Assembly: GCF_023223645.1 (NCBI RefSeq) | Contig: NZ_JALKBY010000009.1 | Location: 1-64,000 of the forward strand | DNA length: 64,000 nucleotides | DNA from: Natroniella sulfidigena | GTDB taxonomy: Bacteria; Bacillota; Halanaerobiia; Halobacteroidales; Halobacteroidaceae | Reading direction: 5' to 3' | Shown: positions 36,589 to 44,371 of the stretch, in pieces | How positions within the stretch are numbered: position 1 is the first letter of the stretch | Layout of the letters: every line of letters begins with the position of its first letter | Program-made: the position numbers and the translations under genes | The notes under the pieces: generated by a model | Databases searched by the model: none | Seen by the model: only the letters and a program-made list of their open reading frames with translations | What the model was told of the DNA's origin: nothing

Positions 36589-37953
36589 TTACAGCATATC
36601 ACCTAAAAATTGACTTACAAGGAAGAAATAAATAAATAAGCCTGTAATATCTTTAATTGTAGTAATAATTGGATCAGAACCAGCCGCCTGATCAAACCCT
36701 AATTTAAATAAGATAAAAGGAATCATAAACCCTAGTGATGTAGCTATTGTAATTGTTAATGTCAAAGATAAACCAACAACAATTCCTAATGCAGGTAACT
36801 GCTGCCAAAATGCTGCAATTAAACCTGCAGCTACTCCAAGAAACGTTCCCATACTCAAACCAACCCAAACTTCACGTAACCAATGCTTAAAGAACCTTCT
36901 GACATTTATCTGGCCTAAAACTAAAGCTCTAGAAAAGATAGTAGAAGATTGAGTTCCAACATTACCACCCATATCCATAATTACTGGAATAAAGATTGCT
37001 AAAGCTGCAATTGCTTCTAATGTTTCTTCAAAGCCTTCAATAACTGCACCTGCCAGCATCCCACCGACCAGTGTAATAATCAAAAAAGGTAACCTTACCT
37101 TCCAAACATCAAATAATGAACCTGAAATTAATGTTCTACTGCGATCAGTCTCTTGTTGACCTATACTTGTAAATCCAGCTTTATTTAAAATATCTTCCGT
37201 AGTCTCTTCTTCAATTACATCCATTGCATCATCAAAGGTTACTATTCCAACCAACCTATTTTCTCTATCTACTACTGGTACAGATAAGAAGTCTTGCTGT
37301 TGAAGTAAGCGGGCAACATCTTCTTGGTCGGTATAAGTATTTACTGATATTGGATGATCATACATAACATTTTCAATCATCTCATCTGGATCGGCCATCA
37401 CTAAAACCCTTAAAGAAAGAACCCCTTCTAATCTTCTTTCTTGATTAGTAATATAGATTGAATAAACTGTTTCTTTATCAATACCGATCTCTCTAACTTG
37501 TTCTAATGCTTCTTGAGCAGTAATTCCTTTCTTGAGACAGATATAATCTGGGTTCATAATCCTTCCTGCAGTTTCAGGGGCATATCCTAATAAATTAGCA
37601 ATAGTATCTCTTTCTTCCTTATCAAATGAATTCATTATTCTTTTAGCTACTTTAGCTGGTAGCTCATCTAATAATCTTGCTCGATCATCATACTCTAAAT
37701 CTTCCATAAGTTCAATAACTTCATCTTCTGCAAAAGAAGCTATCAATTCCTCTTGAAAACCAGGCTCAAGCTTTTCAAATACCTCAATAGCAAAATCTTT
37801 ATTTAGTAGCCTAAAGACTACCACTTGCTGTTTTCTTTCCAAGTCTCTAATAAGTTTTACAACCTCTGTTTCAGTAAGTTGATTTAATCTCTCTTTTAAG
37901 ACATCCATTTCTTTTTCTGATATAAGATGGGTGATCTCTTTATAAAGTGGCAT
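36589..37953 (-). CDS. mgtE: Magnesium transporter MgtE
   Basis: A Mg2+-gated Mg2+ channel, 454 aa, working as a dimer in the cell membrane. The N-terminal superhelical domain (about 20-130), two CBS domains (about 135-255) that sense internal Mg2+, and five transmembrane helices (about 285-454) are all visible, with IPVIMDMGGNVGTQSSTIFSRAL in the pore region. Start ATG 37953 behind AGGAGGGATTA. The M-box riboswitch upstream would shut it off when Mg2+ is high. Confidence 0.96.
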   Translation of the reverse strand: MPLYKEITHLISEKEMDVLKERLNQLTETEVVKLIRDLERKQQVVVFRLLNKDFAIEVFEKLEPGFQEELIASFAEDEVIELMEDLEYDDRARLLDELPAKVAKRIMNSFDKEERDTIANLLGYAPETAGRIMNPDYICLKKGITAQEALEQVREIGIDKETVYSIYITNQERRLEGVLSLRVLVMADPDEMIENVMYDHPISVNTYTDQEDVARLLQQQDFLSVPVVDRENRLVGIVTFDDAMDVIEEETTEDILNKAGFTSIGQQETDRSRTLISGSLFDVWKVRLPFLIITLVGGMLAGAVIEGFEETLEAIAALAIFIPVIMDMGGNVGTQSSTIFSRALVLGQINVRRFFKHWLREVWVGLSMGTFLGVAAGLIAAFWQQLPALGIVVGLSLTLTITIATSLGFMIPFILFKLGFDQAAGSDPIITTIKDITGLFIYFFLVSQFLGDML

Positions 37954-38141
37954 ATTAATCCCTCCTGAATATTATAACCTTGAACTTTAAATTTTTTGTG
38001 CTGAAACCAATAAGATGAATCCTGGTCATCATCTAGAGCCACTTTATTATCACCCCCTTCTCCAATTATAATTAACAATTTGCAATGTACAATTCACAAT
38101 TAAGCCTTTTAACTAACAGTAATCAATTATTATATGAAAAT

Positions 38142-38361
38142 AAAAAAAAGCTCTCAAAGGAGCCTTTTAATCTTAAGATTAGTTATCTACTCCTCGTCCT
38201 GGCTTTAGCACTATATAACGTAGATTAATAATTAATCAGCTACCTTAGATAGACCTTATTCCGATCTGATCTGTTCTACCCATTGGCGTCTCTGGACGTT
38301 TTTGGGCAGTAGCTTATGTTTATATAGGAGCCTCACCTAACAAGTTCTATTTTCTTTTCCA
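38142..38361 (-). promoter_or_regulatory. M-box (ykoK-type) magnesium riboswitch
   Basis: On the minus strand the conserved M-box blocks appear in order: TTAGGTGAGGCTCCTATATA, then GCTACTGCCCAAAAACGTC, then GACGCCAATGGGTAGAACAG, and later GCCAGGACGAGGAG. A terminator hairpin follows (AAGGCTCCTTTGAGAGCTTTTTTTT, about 38142-38165). It lies about 190 bases upstream of mgtE. Confidence 0.94.
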
Positions 38362-38366
38362 CTAGG

Positions 38367-38395
38367 ATTATATAATATATGATAGTATATGTCAA
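38367..38395 (-). promoter_or_regulatory. Consensus promoter of the M-box/mgtE transcript
   Basis: TTGACA (38390-38395), a 17-base spacer and TATAAT (38367-38372) on the minus strand. Confidence 0.85.
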
Positions 38396-38541
38396 GTAAT
38401 TTATAAATTTAGAAAGTAAAAGATATAGTCAAACTAACTTAACCACCTTCTAAATTGGAAATAAGTTACTCTTATTGTTCAGTTATTATATGGTTAATAT
38501 ACTAACAACTAAACTTAATTTAATCAAAAGGAGCTGTTTTT

Positions 38542-39033
38542 TTGAAAAGAAAAAACCCTATTGTTGCTTTAGTAATTTTTTTATTGGCTATTGGCTTTAG
38601 CTTTATGCTCTATGGTATTCAAGAAAGTGAAAATCTTCATTTTTCACTCTTAGGCTTCATAGGAGGCTCTTCTACACAAACACTAGAGGAAGTCGATAAA
38701 TTCAAACTAGAAGTAGAGCTTAATAATAATGAAAAAATTGATATGTTATTCCATGAATCTCAAAAAGATTCCTCTGCAAAGGTAGTAAAGAAGGTAGGCA
38801 ATCAAGTAGAACAGATTACTGATGAAGAAGCTTTAGAAGAGATAGATGGTATTATTGAAAGCTTACCACATCCTACTGATAGCAAGCCGTTGGCCCTTAT
38901 TGAGGCTGTTTTAGAAGAATTAAAATTCGAACAAGAAAGCATTAAAGATTTTGAGCTTAAAATGCATTTAGCTAATGGAGACAAAATCAAGGTGGAACTT
39001 GAATTAGATATCAAAAAAGCAATTCAAAAATAA
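38542..39033 (+). CDS. Hypothetical membrane-anchored protein
   Basis: A 163-aa protein with TTG start after AAAGGAG. One N-terminal transmembrane segment (about 6-25) anchors a charged outer or cytoplasmic domain with two related strands (VDKFKLEVELNNNEKIDML near 50 and IKDFELKMHLANGDKIKVEL near 135), suggesting an internal duplication. Function unknown. It is the last gene before the tRNA-Trp fragment that marks the island edge. Confidence 0.65.
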   Translation: MKRKNPIVALVIFLLAIGFSFMLYGIQESENLHFSLLGFIGGSSTQTLEEVDKFKLEVELNNNEKIDMLFHESQKDSSAKVVKKVGNQVEQITDEEALEEIDGIIESLPHPTDSKPLALIEAVLEELKFEQESIKDFELKMHLANGDKIKVELELDIKKAIQK

Positions 39034-39086
39034 AAAATCTGCCCTCTCGGACAGTTACCTAATCTTGCTATGTAAACAAATAAAAT

Positions 39087-39130
39087 TGGCACGGGAAGCA
39101 GGACTTGAACCCGCAACACCTGGATTTGGA
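39087..39130 (-). pseudogene. 3' fragment of tRNA-Trp (attachment-site scar)
   Basis: The minus strand reads CTCCAAA (anticodon loop, CCA for Trp), TCCAG, then a complete T-arm (GCGGG TTCAAGT CCTGC), acceptor 3' strand TTCCCGT, G and CCA at 39087-39089. The 5' half is absent: upstream of the loop the sequence no longer pairs and becomes unrelated. This is what remains when an element integrates within a tRNA gene and displaces the 3' end. CCA points left, so the inserted DNA lies to the right. Confidence 0.75.
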
Positions 39131-39224
39131 GTCTGGCTAAGATAGTTTTTTTGAGATAATTTGACAAAAATAATGCCGATGAAGCCTATAAATTCGTTTT
39201 TTATTTACCAATAATTACATTGTA

Positions 39225-39275
39225 TCAAACTATTGACGCCGAGTTTGGCGACACCATGGCGACAATTTGACGTCA
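39225..39275. other. TGGCGACA direct repeats next to the tRNA fragment
   Basis: TGGCGACA occurs at about 39246 and 39257, 11 bases apart, flanked by TTGACGCCGAG and TTGACGTCAC. Short directly repeated motifs near an att core are often integrase arm sites. No integrase gene is present nearby. The gap 39034-39332 holds otherwise only the tRNA fragment. Confidence 0.3.
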
Positions 39276-39298
39276 CACTACTTCTCTTCATCTACAAA

Positions 39299-39332
39299 AG
39301 ACCTTCTAGGAATTAAACCTAGAAGGTCTCTT
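39299..39332 (-). terminator. Terminator after hepT
   Basis: AGACCTTCTAGG pairs with CCTAGAAGGTCT, followed by TTTT on the minus strand. Confidence 0.85.
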
Positions 39333-39746
39333 CTATTCTATATATTCTTTAAACCAATTAAATAGTATTTCTATATCCTTTAAATTTTTAGTTAAGATAG
39401 CAAAGATAATTTCATCATCAAAATTAGCATAATCATGAACAATTACATTTCTGAACTTGGCCATCTTGATATAATTATCAGCATTATCTTTAATTATATT
39501 ATTTTCTACTAGAATTCTAATAATATCTGCATTAGTATTAGCTACTCCTAATCTTTCATCACTAATAATATGGCTTCCTATATCAAGACAAGATTCAATG
39601 GCCAACTGTAAAGTTCGTTCAATAAAACGCTTGACTAACTTATCGTTTTTATATTTAATAAACTTGATACCTTCATACTCTTTTAAATCATTAATATACT
39701 CCTCTAATTTTAATAACCTTCCCTTAACTAATTCTCTATCAACCAT
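39333..39746 (-). CDS. hepT: HepT-like HEPN-domain toxin
   Basis: A 137-aa HEPN-family toxin, usually an RNase. The defining R-x4-H is present in FRNVIVHDYANF (about 108-118), which also includes the Tyr that the MntA partner can AMPylate. Start ATG 39746 lies inside the 3' end of mntA (8-base overlap), so antitoxin and toxin are coupled. The pair forms a MntA-HepT toxin-antitoxin module at the left edge of the defence island. Confidence 0.9.
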   Translation of the reverse strand: MVDRELVKGRLLKLEEYINDLKEYEGIKFIKYKNDKLVKRFIERTLQLAIESCLDIGSHIISDERLGVANTNADIIRILVENNIIKDNADNYIKMAKFRNVIVHDYANFDDEIIFAILTKNLKDIEILFNWFKEYIE

Positions 39747-40152
39747 GAGTAAACTCCTTTCCTGCCTGCTCTTCATATTGATCATAAAAATATCTCATAT
39801 CAAGGTATTGAGTAACTGCTTTACTTTCCTCTCTAACCCTTAACTTATTATTCTTTCCTATAATTAAATCTCCTTTAATAATCTGATGCTTTAATCTTAA
39901 ATCAGCATTAGAAAAGATAACAACATCAACTTCAACTCCCAATGATTTTTCTAAATCTAAAGCAATCTCTAATTTCAAATCAAAGGCTTCTAATTTATCT
40001 AAGTTAGGATTAAGCATAAGTGCTATATCTACATCACTATTTTGATTGAAAGTACCTCGGGCCAAAGAGCCAAAAAGATAGACTGCTACTATATCTTGAT
40101 TTTGGCTACAATACTTGCGAATGATTTCTACTACTCTATCCTTATCGAGCAT
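39739..40152 (-). CDS. mntA: MntA-like minimal nucleotidyltransferase antitoxin
   Basis: A 137-aa minimal nucleotidyltransferase. VYLFGSLARGTFNQNSDVDI holds the GS-x(n)-DxD active site, and a third acid lies in GVEVDVVIF. MntA AMPylates the HepT toxin and so silences it. ATG lies just after GGGGAGGAGATAAG. A second, decayed copy of the gene's first two-thirds lies at 42225-42534, within a repeated block. Confidence 0.92.
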   Translation of the reverse strand: MLDKDRVVEIIRKYCSQNQDIVAVYLFGSLARGTFNQNSDVDIALMLNPNLDKLEAFDLKLEIALDLEKSLGVEVDVVIFSNADLRLKHQIIKGDLIIGKNNKLRVREESKAVTQYLDMRYFYDQYEEQAGKEFTHG

Positions 40153-40167
40153 CTTATCTCCTCCCCT

Positions 40168-40284
40168 CTAAAAACCCCTAAAGGCCTCTATATCCTCAGA
40201 AGTTAAAGACTCTAGCATTAACCTAAGCTTTTGGCTTGTAATATTCTCTTCAAGCCAATCCAGGATTATTTCTTCATAATTATC
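40168..40284 (-). pseudogene. 38-codon C-terminal ORF fragment, unrecognised
   Basis: An open stretch with no start, directly behind a TAG, ending DNYEEIILDWLEENITSQKL, then LRLMLESLTSEDIEAFRGF-like helical sequence (residues overlapping at RLML). It lies in the part of repeat copy 1 that copy 2 lacks. Probably the remains of a gene lost from this locus; family not recognised. Confidence 0.3.
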
Positions 40285-40443
40285 CTACATTTAACTTTGC
40301 TACTCTTTCTATACTTATTATGGCATTACTTACGTAATTATATGAACTTACTTTATTAATTAACCAAAAAATATTACTCTCCTTCATCATGGAGAAGCAT
40401 ATTATCTTAAATGCATAACTTACTTAAGGTAAATAGGACATTA

Positions 40444-40590
40444 GCGTGATGACCAGCCTTGCAATAAAAAACTATCACCATAAAAGATGATAGTCTGATT
40501 AAATCAAATATTCTCTTTTTAAGATACTGGTCATGACGCTTTTATTAGAAGATGTGATTCAGGAGTGCTTTTCTCCTGAACTACATCTTC
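40444..40590. repeat. Structured palindromic element, copy 1
   Basis: Two hairpins in series. The first pairs GCGTGATGACCAG (40444-40456) with CTGGTCATGACGC (40527-40539) around an inner ACTATCA/TGATAGT stem. The second pairs GAAGATGTGATTCAGGAG (40548-40565) with CTCCTGAACTACATCTTC (40573-40590). The same element recurs at 42727-42873. It lies downstream of the DUF3307 gene and upstream of mntA, both on the minus strand. Confidence 0.7.
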
Positions 40591-40614
40591 CATTTTATGC
40601 TGGTGTTGGCCCGT

Positions 40615-41469
40615 TTATTGAATTAAATCATAAAATATAAATCTAGCATCATAACCTTCTAAACCAATAATTAAATTTAATAATAAGCCAATAACTATTC
40701 CAATCAATACACTAGCCAAAGTCCCGACTATATAATAATCAACAAAATCTTTATCCTTAAAATTATTAAATCTAGCTACTGATTTAGCAGCAAAAACCAG
40801 AGAAATAGCACTATAATCTCTTCCTAAAACTAAAGTTAAAATTAATAATCTTTCTAACTTTCCAATTAATTCTCCTGGATTATCAGTATTAGCATTTATA
40901 ATATCATTATCTTTACTTATAAATTTATCTAAGGTCAATCTAACTAATATTGAACCAAACTTCCATACTAAAACATAACCAGAAATAACTAAAATAATGA
41001 TATATAGATCTTTAACAGTTATCTGATCTAGAATAGGAAACAGTTCAATTAATTTATTATTAAGATATCTGCCAACAAAATTCAACCTGATATTTTCTAA
41101 GAAGGTGTAGGTTCCAATTAATATTATCAAGTGTAAAATTTGATCTATAATAAACAACCTGATATCAGTAATAATATTTTTAATCCAATTCAAGTTATTT
41201 TTTCCAGAATGTAATACTTTATCTTCTATACTTATCTTAATATAATCTATAACTAAATGTGAAACTGCTATTAAAAATTGAATTATAACTAACCTCTGTG
41301 AAGCGTAAAAACTTGTAAATAAAAATAAAGTAATAAAAACCATAAACGAATGTAAAAGTAAACTCTTTGGCTCTTTCTTCTTCCTTTTGGCCAGTCTATC
41401 ATCTTGAATTATAAAATCTGCTATAATATGAGCCAATATAAAAATAGAAACTATTAATTTTGCTCCCAT
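40615..41469 (-). CDS. DUF3307 family membrane protein
   Basis: A 284-aa integral membrane protein with about seven helices. The N-terminus LAHIIADFIIQDDRLAKRKK followed by LLLHSFMVF is the DUF3307 signature. The family is nearly always next to a SatD-type gene, as here. Function unknown. ATG behind GGAGTGATTTA. Its stop lies at the very edge of repeat copy 1, so the last codons abut the repeated block. Confidence 0.82.
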   Translation of the reverse strand: MGAKLIVSIFILAHIIADFIIQDDRLAKRKKKEPKSLLLHSFMVFITLFLFTSFYASQRLVIIQFLIAVSHLVIDYIKISIEDKVLHSGKNNLNWIKNIITDIRLFIIDQILHLIILIGTYTFLENIRLNFVGRYLNNKLIELFPILDQITVKDLYIIILVISGYVLVWKFGSILVRLTLDKFISKDNDIINANTDNPGELIGKLERLLILTLVLGRDYSAISLVFAAKSVARFNNFKDKDFVDYYIVGTLASVLIGIVIGLLLNLIIGLEGYDARFIFYDLIQ

Positions 41470-41493
41470 TAAATCACTCCAATCATACTTTTC

Positions 41494-41548
41494 ATATAGA
41501 TTGTGTAGTCTATATTTTAAAATATAGATTGTGTAGTCTATATTTTAA
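41494..41548. repeat. Two tandem 28-base palindromic repeats
   Basis: ATATAGATTGTGTAGTCTAT followed by ATTTTAA occurs at 41494-41520 and 41522-41548. Each unit can form an ATATAGA/TCTATAT hairpin. The second unit includes the last codons and stop of satD. Perhaps an operator or an attenuator between the two genes. Confidence 0.65.
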
Positions 41549-42188
41549 TTCTGTTGAAATTAGCCAGATAATTATTAATACTATTTTCTGCTTTTTGAAT
41601 CTGATGATATAGTGATTGAGCTAATATTTTACTGACTGTTGCTTGTGTAATATCTAACTTCTTTGCAACTTCTTTTTGATTATTAAGTTTTTTATATAAA
41701 GAAACTACCTTCTGCTGACGATTTGTCCTAAATTCTTTATTGGACTGAATGAAATAAATTAACGAATTAATTAGATCATCTACTGCTTCCTCAAATGAAT
41801 AACAGATACTTGGTTTCTTCTTTTTGGCTTGTTTAATCATCTTTCTAGCTCGATGATAAGCTGGCCCATCTAATTCCCAAGTTGTTGGCTCATCTGGAAT
41901 TTCAGTTGAGATACTTCCTACTCCTACTCCAAAGGTCAACTCTAAAGGTGCTATCTCCTTTTGCAGGTCTTTAATTAATTGATAACTTCTAGTAGGATTA
42001 GCAAGTAATCCTTGTACTTCGTCACCTGCATAGATTGAAAATTTTGCTACTAACTCTCTTTTATATTTTAGATTTATCTTGTCAATAGCTTTTTCAAGTT
42101 TATCTTTTGCATCATTACGCCGATCTATCTTTTTTGAATTTACTATATCAGCAATTATAGCACAATAATCTTTCTTTTGCTCCTTCAT
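41538..42188 (-). CDS. satD: SatD family protein
   Basis: A 216-aa SatD-like protein. The N-terminal half, starting YCAIIADIVNSKKIDRRNDA and including FSIYAGDEVQGLL, resembles a nucleotide-cyclase-like fold. The C-terminus holds a helix-turn-helix (about 165-195, NNQKEVAKKLDITQATVSKI). It probably regulates or signals together with the DUF3307 membrane protein. ATG behind GAGGTGG. Confidence 0.8.
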   Translation of the reverse strand: MKEQKKDYCAIIADIVNSKKIDRRNDAKDKLEKAIDKINLKYKRELVAKFSIYAGDEVQGLLANPTRSYQLIKDLQKEIAPLELTFGVGVGSISTEIPDEPTTWELDGPAYHRARKMIKQAKKKKPSICYSFEEAVDDLINSLIYFIQSNKEFRTNRQQKVVSLYKKLNNQKEVAKKLDITQATVSKILAQSLYHQIQKAENSINNYLANFNRIKI

Positions 42189-42224
42189 AATTCCACCTCA
42201 CTTGTTCTCTTCTACTTTAAAATT

Positions 42225-42534
42225 TTATTATTCTTTCCTATAATTAAATTTCCTTTAATAATCTGATGCTTTAATCTTAAATCAGCATTAGAAAAGATAA
42301 CAACATCAACTTCAACTCCCAATGATTTTTCTAAATCTACAGCAATCTCTAATTTCAAATCAAAGCTTTTACTTTATCTAAGTTAGGATTAAGCATAAGT
42401 GCTATATCTACATCACTATTTTGATTGAAAGTACCTCGGGCCAAAGAACCAAAAAGATAGACTGCTACTATATCTTGATTTTGGCTACAATACTTGCGAA
42501 TGATTTCTACTACTCTATCCTTATCGATCATCTT
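42225..42534 (-). pseudogene. Decayed second copy of mntA
   Basis: Nearly identical to mntA over the first about 100 codons: it starts MIDKDRVVEIIRKYCSQNQD and retains GSLARGTFNQNSDVD. A one-base deletion near 42366-42375 shifts the frame, and the 3' third is missing beyond 42225. There is no hepT after it. It lies within repeat copy 2. Confidence 0.85.
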
Positions 42535-42726
42535 ATCTCCTCCTACCCTCTAAAAACCCTGCAAAGATCTCTATTAATTTTGCTACTCTTTCTATACTTA
42601 TTATGGCATTACTTACGTAATTATATGAACTTATTTTATTAATTAACCAAAAAATATTACTCTCCTTCATCATGGAGAAGCATATTATCTTAAATGCATA
42701 ACTTACTTAAGGTAAATAGGACATTA

Positions 42727-42873
42727 GCGTGATGACCAGCCTTGCAATAAAAAACTATCACCATAAAAGATGATAGTCTGATTAAATCAAATATTCTCTT
42801 TTTAAGATACTTGTCATGACGCTTTTATTAGAAGATGTGATTCAGGAGTGCTTTTCTCCTGAACTACATCTTC
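42727..42873. repeat. Structured palindromic element, copy 2
   Basis: Same two hairpins as at 40444-40590, with a single change in the first stem (CTTGTCATGACGC), which leaves one mismatch. It lies 3' of the gene at 42932-43438. Confidence 0.7.
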
Positions 42874-42931
42874 CATTTTATGCTGGTGTTGGCCCGTTTA
42901 TTTAAACTATTAATAGTCAACCTAAGATGAA

Positions 42932-43438
42932 TTAACATAAATCCCTAAAATTATCTATCATTATAAACTGCTTGAAAAATATTTCATCTAGCTCCTTATC
43001 CATTTCATAAAACTTTGGGATTAATAGCTTTGCTACTGTATTATTTTTACCAATACCAGTATCATTATTTTGAAAAAAATCATCTTCATTTTTAAACTTT
43101 CTTAAATATCTTTTCCACTCATTAATTTTTTCTTTTTTATCTTGAAGAGTACTAGATTTTTCTAAAATAGGAATCAAAGATGATACTATTTTGTTTATTT
43201 CTCCTTCTAATTCTTCAGTATATGCTATTGCAGTAGAAAATTCTATCATAGATGCATTAGAAGAACCTTCTTTTAATTTTTTTAGTTGCATCTCAATTCT
43301 AGCTAATTTTATATATGTTTTTGCTCTATGCTTATGAACAGATAAACCAGCTAATTTTTCCTCAAGTTCATTTTTTGTTTTTTCCAACTCTTTAACTTCT
43401 GTTATATCCTCGATTTTCTTCAACTCTTCTTTAGACAT
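42932..43438 (-). CDS. Hypothetical coiled-coil protein
   Basis: A 168-aa, Lys/Glu-rich, mostly helical protein; residues about 1-65 form a likely coiled coil. ATG behind GAGGAGG. No family recognised. It lies within the defence island but has no visible motif that ties it to defence. Confidence 0.6.
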   Translation of the reverse strand: MSKEELKKIEDITEVKELEKTKNELEEKLAGLSVHKHRAKTYIKLARIEMQLKKLKEGSSNASMIEFSTAIAYTEELEGEINKIVSSLIPILEKSSTLQDKKEKINEWKRYLRKFKNEDDFFQNNDTGIGKNNTVAKLLIPKFYEMDKELDEIFFKQFIMIDNFRDLC

Positions 43439-43684
43439 AAATACCTCCTCATATAATATATAAAACGTTTTAACGCTCTTTAGTTTAAATCTAGAATCAA
43501 GCTGAAATATAAATTTAATAAATTTTAAAATATTTTAATTATAACCTTAAGATGAGGTTCAGTCCTATAAGCCACATTTTCCATTCAAGCTTCATAATTT
43601 TCTTTTTGACCTCTATAACTTAGATATTACGCTCCCCTAAAGCTGTTAGAAAAACACCAACTTAACATTTTTAAGGTGGAGTAA

Positions 43685-43830
43685 CAAAACAAAAAGTTAG
43701 GCAAATCTCAATATGTTGAGATTTTCTATAATAGAGATCATTCAACCCTAGATTATAAAAGTCCAGAAGAGTACGAAAACGGGAGAAAAACGTCTAAACT
43801 ATGTGTCTAATCTAATGAGGGAACCTCAAA
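43685..43830 (+). mobile_element. Remnant of an IS3-family transposase C-terminus
   Basis: An open stretch ending at TAA 43808-43810 reads [20 protein letters not shown], then [14 protein letters not shown]. This matches the conserved end of IS3-family transposases (the FYN...H...L.Y.SPEE motif). The rest of the transposase is gone. TGTGTCTAATCTAATGAGGG after the stop could be the old terminal repeat. The remainder of 43439-44371 is AT-rich without a convincing gene. Confidence 0.7.
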
Positions 43831-44288
43831 CCTCATCCCTATCTTTTAATAATGGATTACTTATAATTCTCTCCACTTCTCTTTCTCTGTCTTCATTACA
43901 CTCAATAAATCACTAAAACAATACTCAACCCGAGTTAAGTTCATCTTATCTAGACAGATTATATATATAAGCAGAAATATAAAAATTTATTTTGCTTTTT
44001 TATGTGATTTTTTATGATTATTATACTTCATTATGCATTTTTGTATCAACAAATAAGATGATATATCAGATTTATTCCTTTTTTTACTTCTGTTAACCCA
44101 TTTATAGCATATTTATCTTTCCTTTTATAAAAAATTTCTATAGATATCATACTTACAATATGTTTCTTTAATTATCCACATTACTCTTTCATATTCTATT
44201 AATATTTTGTTCTGCTAAAAATTTACTTATAAACATAAAAAGTTCGCCTTTCTAGTAAAAAGAATTTTATTATAATTATTTATAAGTA

Positions 44289-44327
44289 CATTATTTCTGA
44301 AAAACACTTGATTTTTCAGAAATAATG
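44289..44327. terminator. Perfect 16-bp hairpin after dptH
   Basis: CATTATTTCTGAAAAA (44289-44304) and its exact complement (44312-44327) surround a 7-base loop. It lies 45 bases past the dptH stop and should act as terminator or 3' RNA-stabilising hairpin for the dpt operon, though no clear T-run follows. Confidence 0.55.
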
Positions 44328-44371
44328 CACTATCCAGTAAAAACTTATTTACTTTTACAAGCTAAATCAAT

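Larger units (their letters stand above)
39845..40619. repeat. Copy 1 of a long direct repeat around mntA
   Basis: This block holds most of mntA, its upstream region and a hairpin element, and recurs with high identity at 42225-42902. Relative to copy 2 it carries about 100 extra bases (40175-40300). The two copies enclose the DUF3307-SatD gene pair. Confidence 0.9.
42225..42902. repeat. Copy 2 of the mntA-region direct repeat
   Basis: Matches 39845-40619 in the same orientation, minus about 100 bases. It ends with the shared GTTGGCCCGTTTATT at 42902. It accounts for all of the gap between satD and the gene at 42932. Confidence 0.9.

Noticed and set aside
43830-43960. Minus-strand 27-codon ORF (MNLTRVEYCFSDLLSVMKTE...)
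   Set aside because: No ribosome-binding site, AT-rich surroundings next to an IS remnant and no recognised family.
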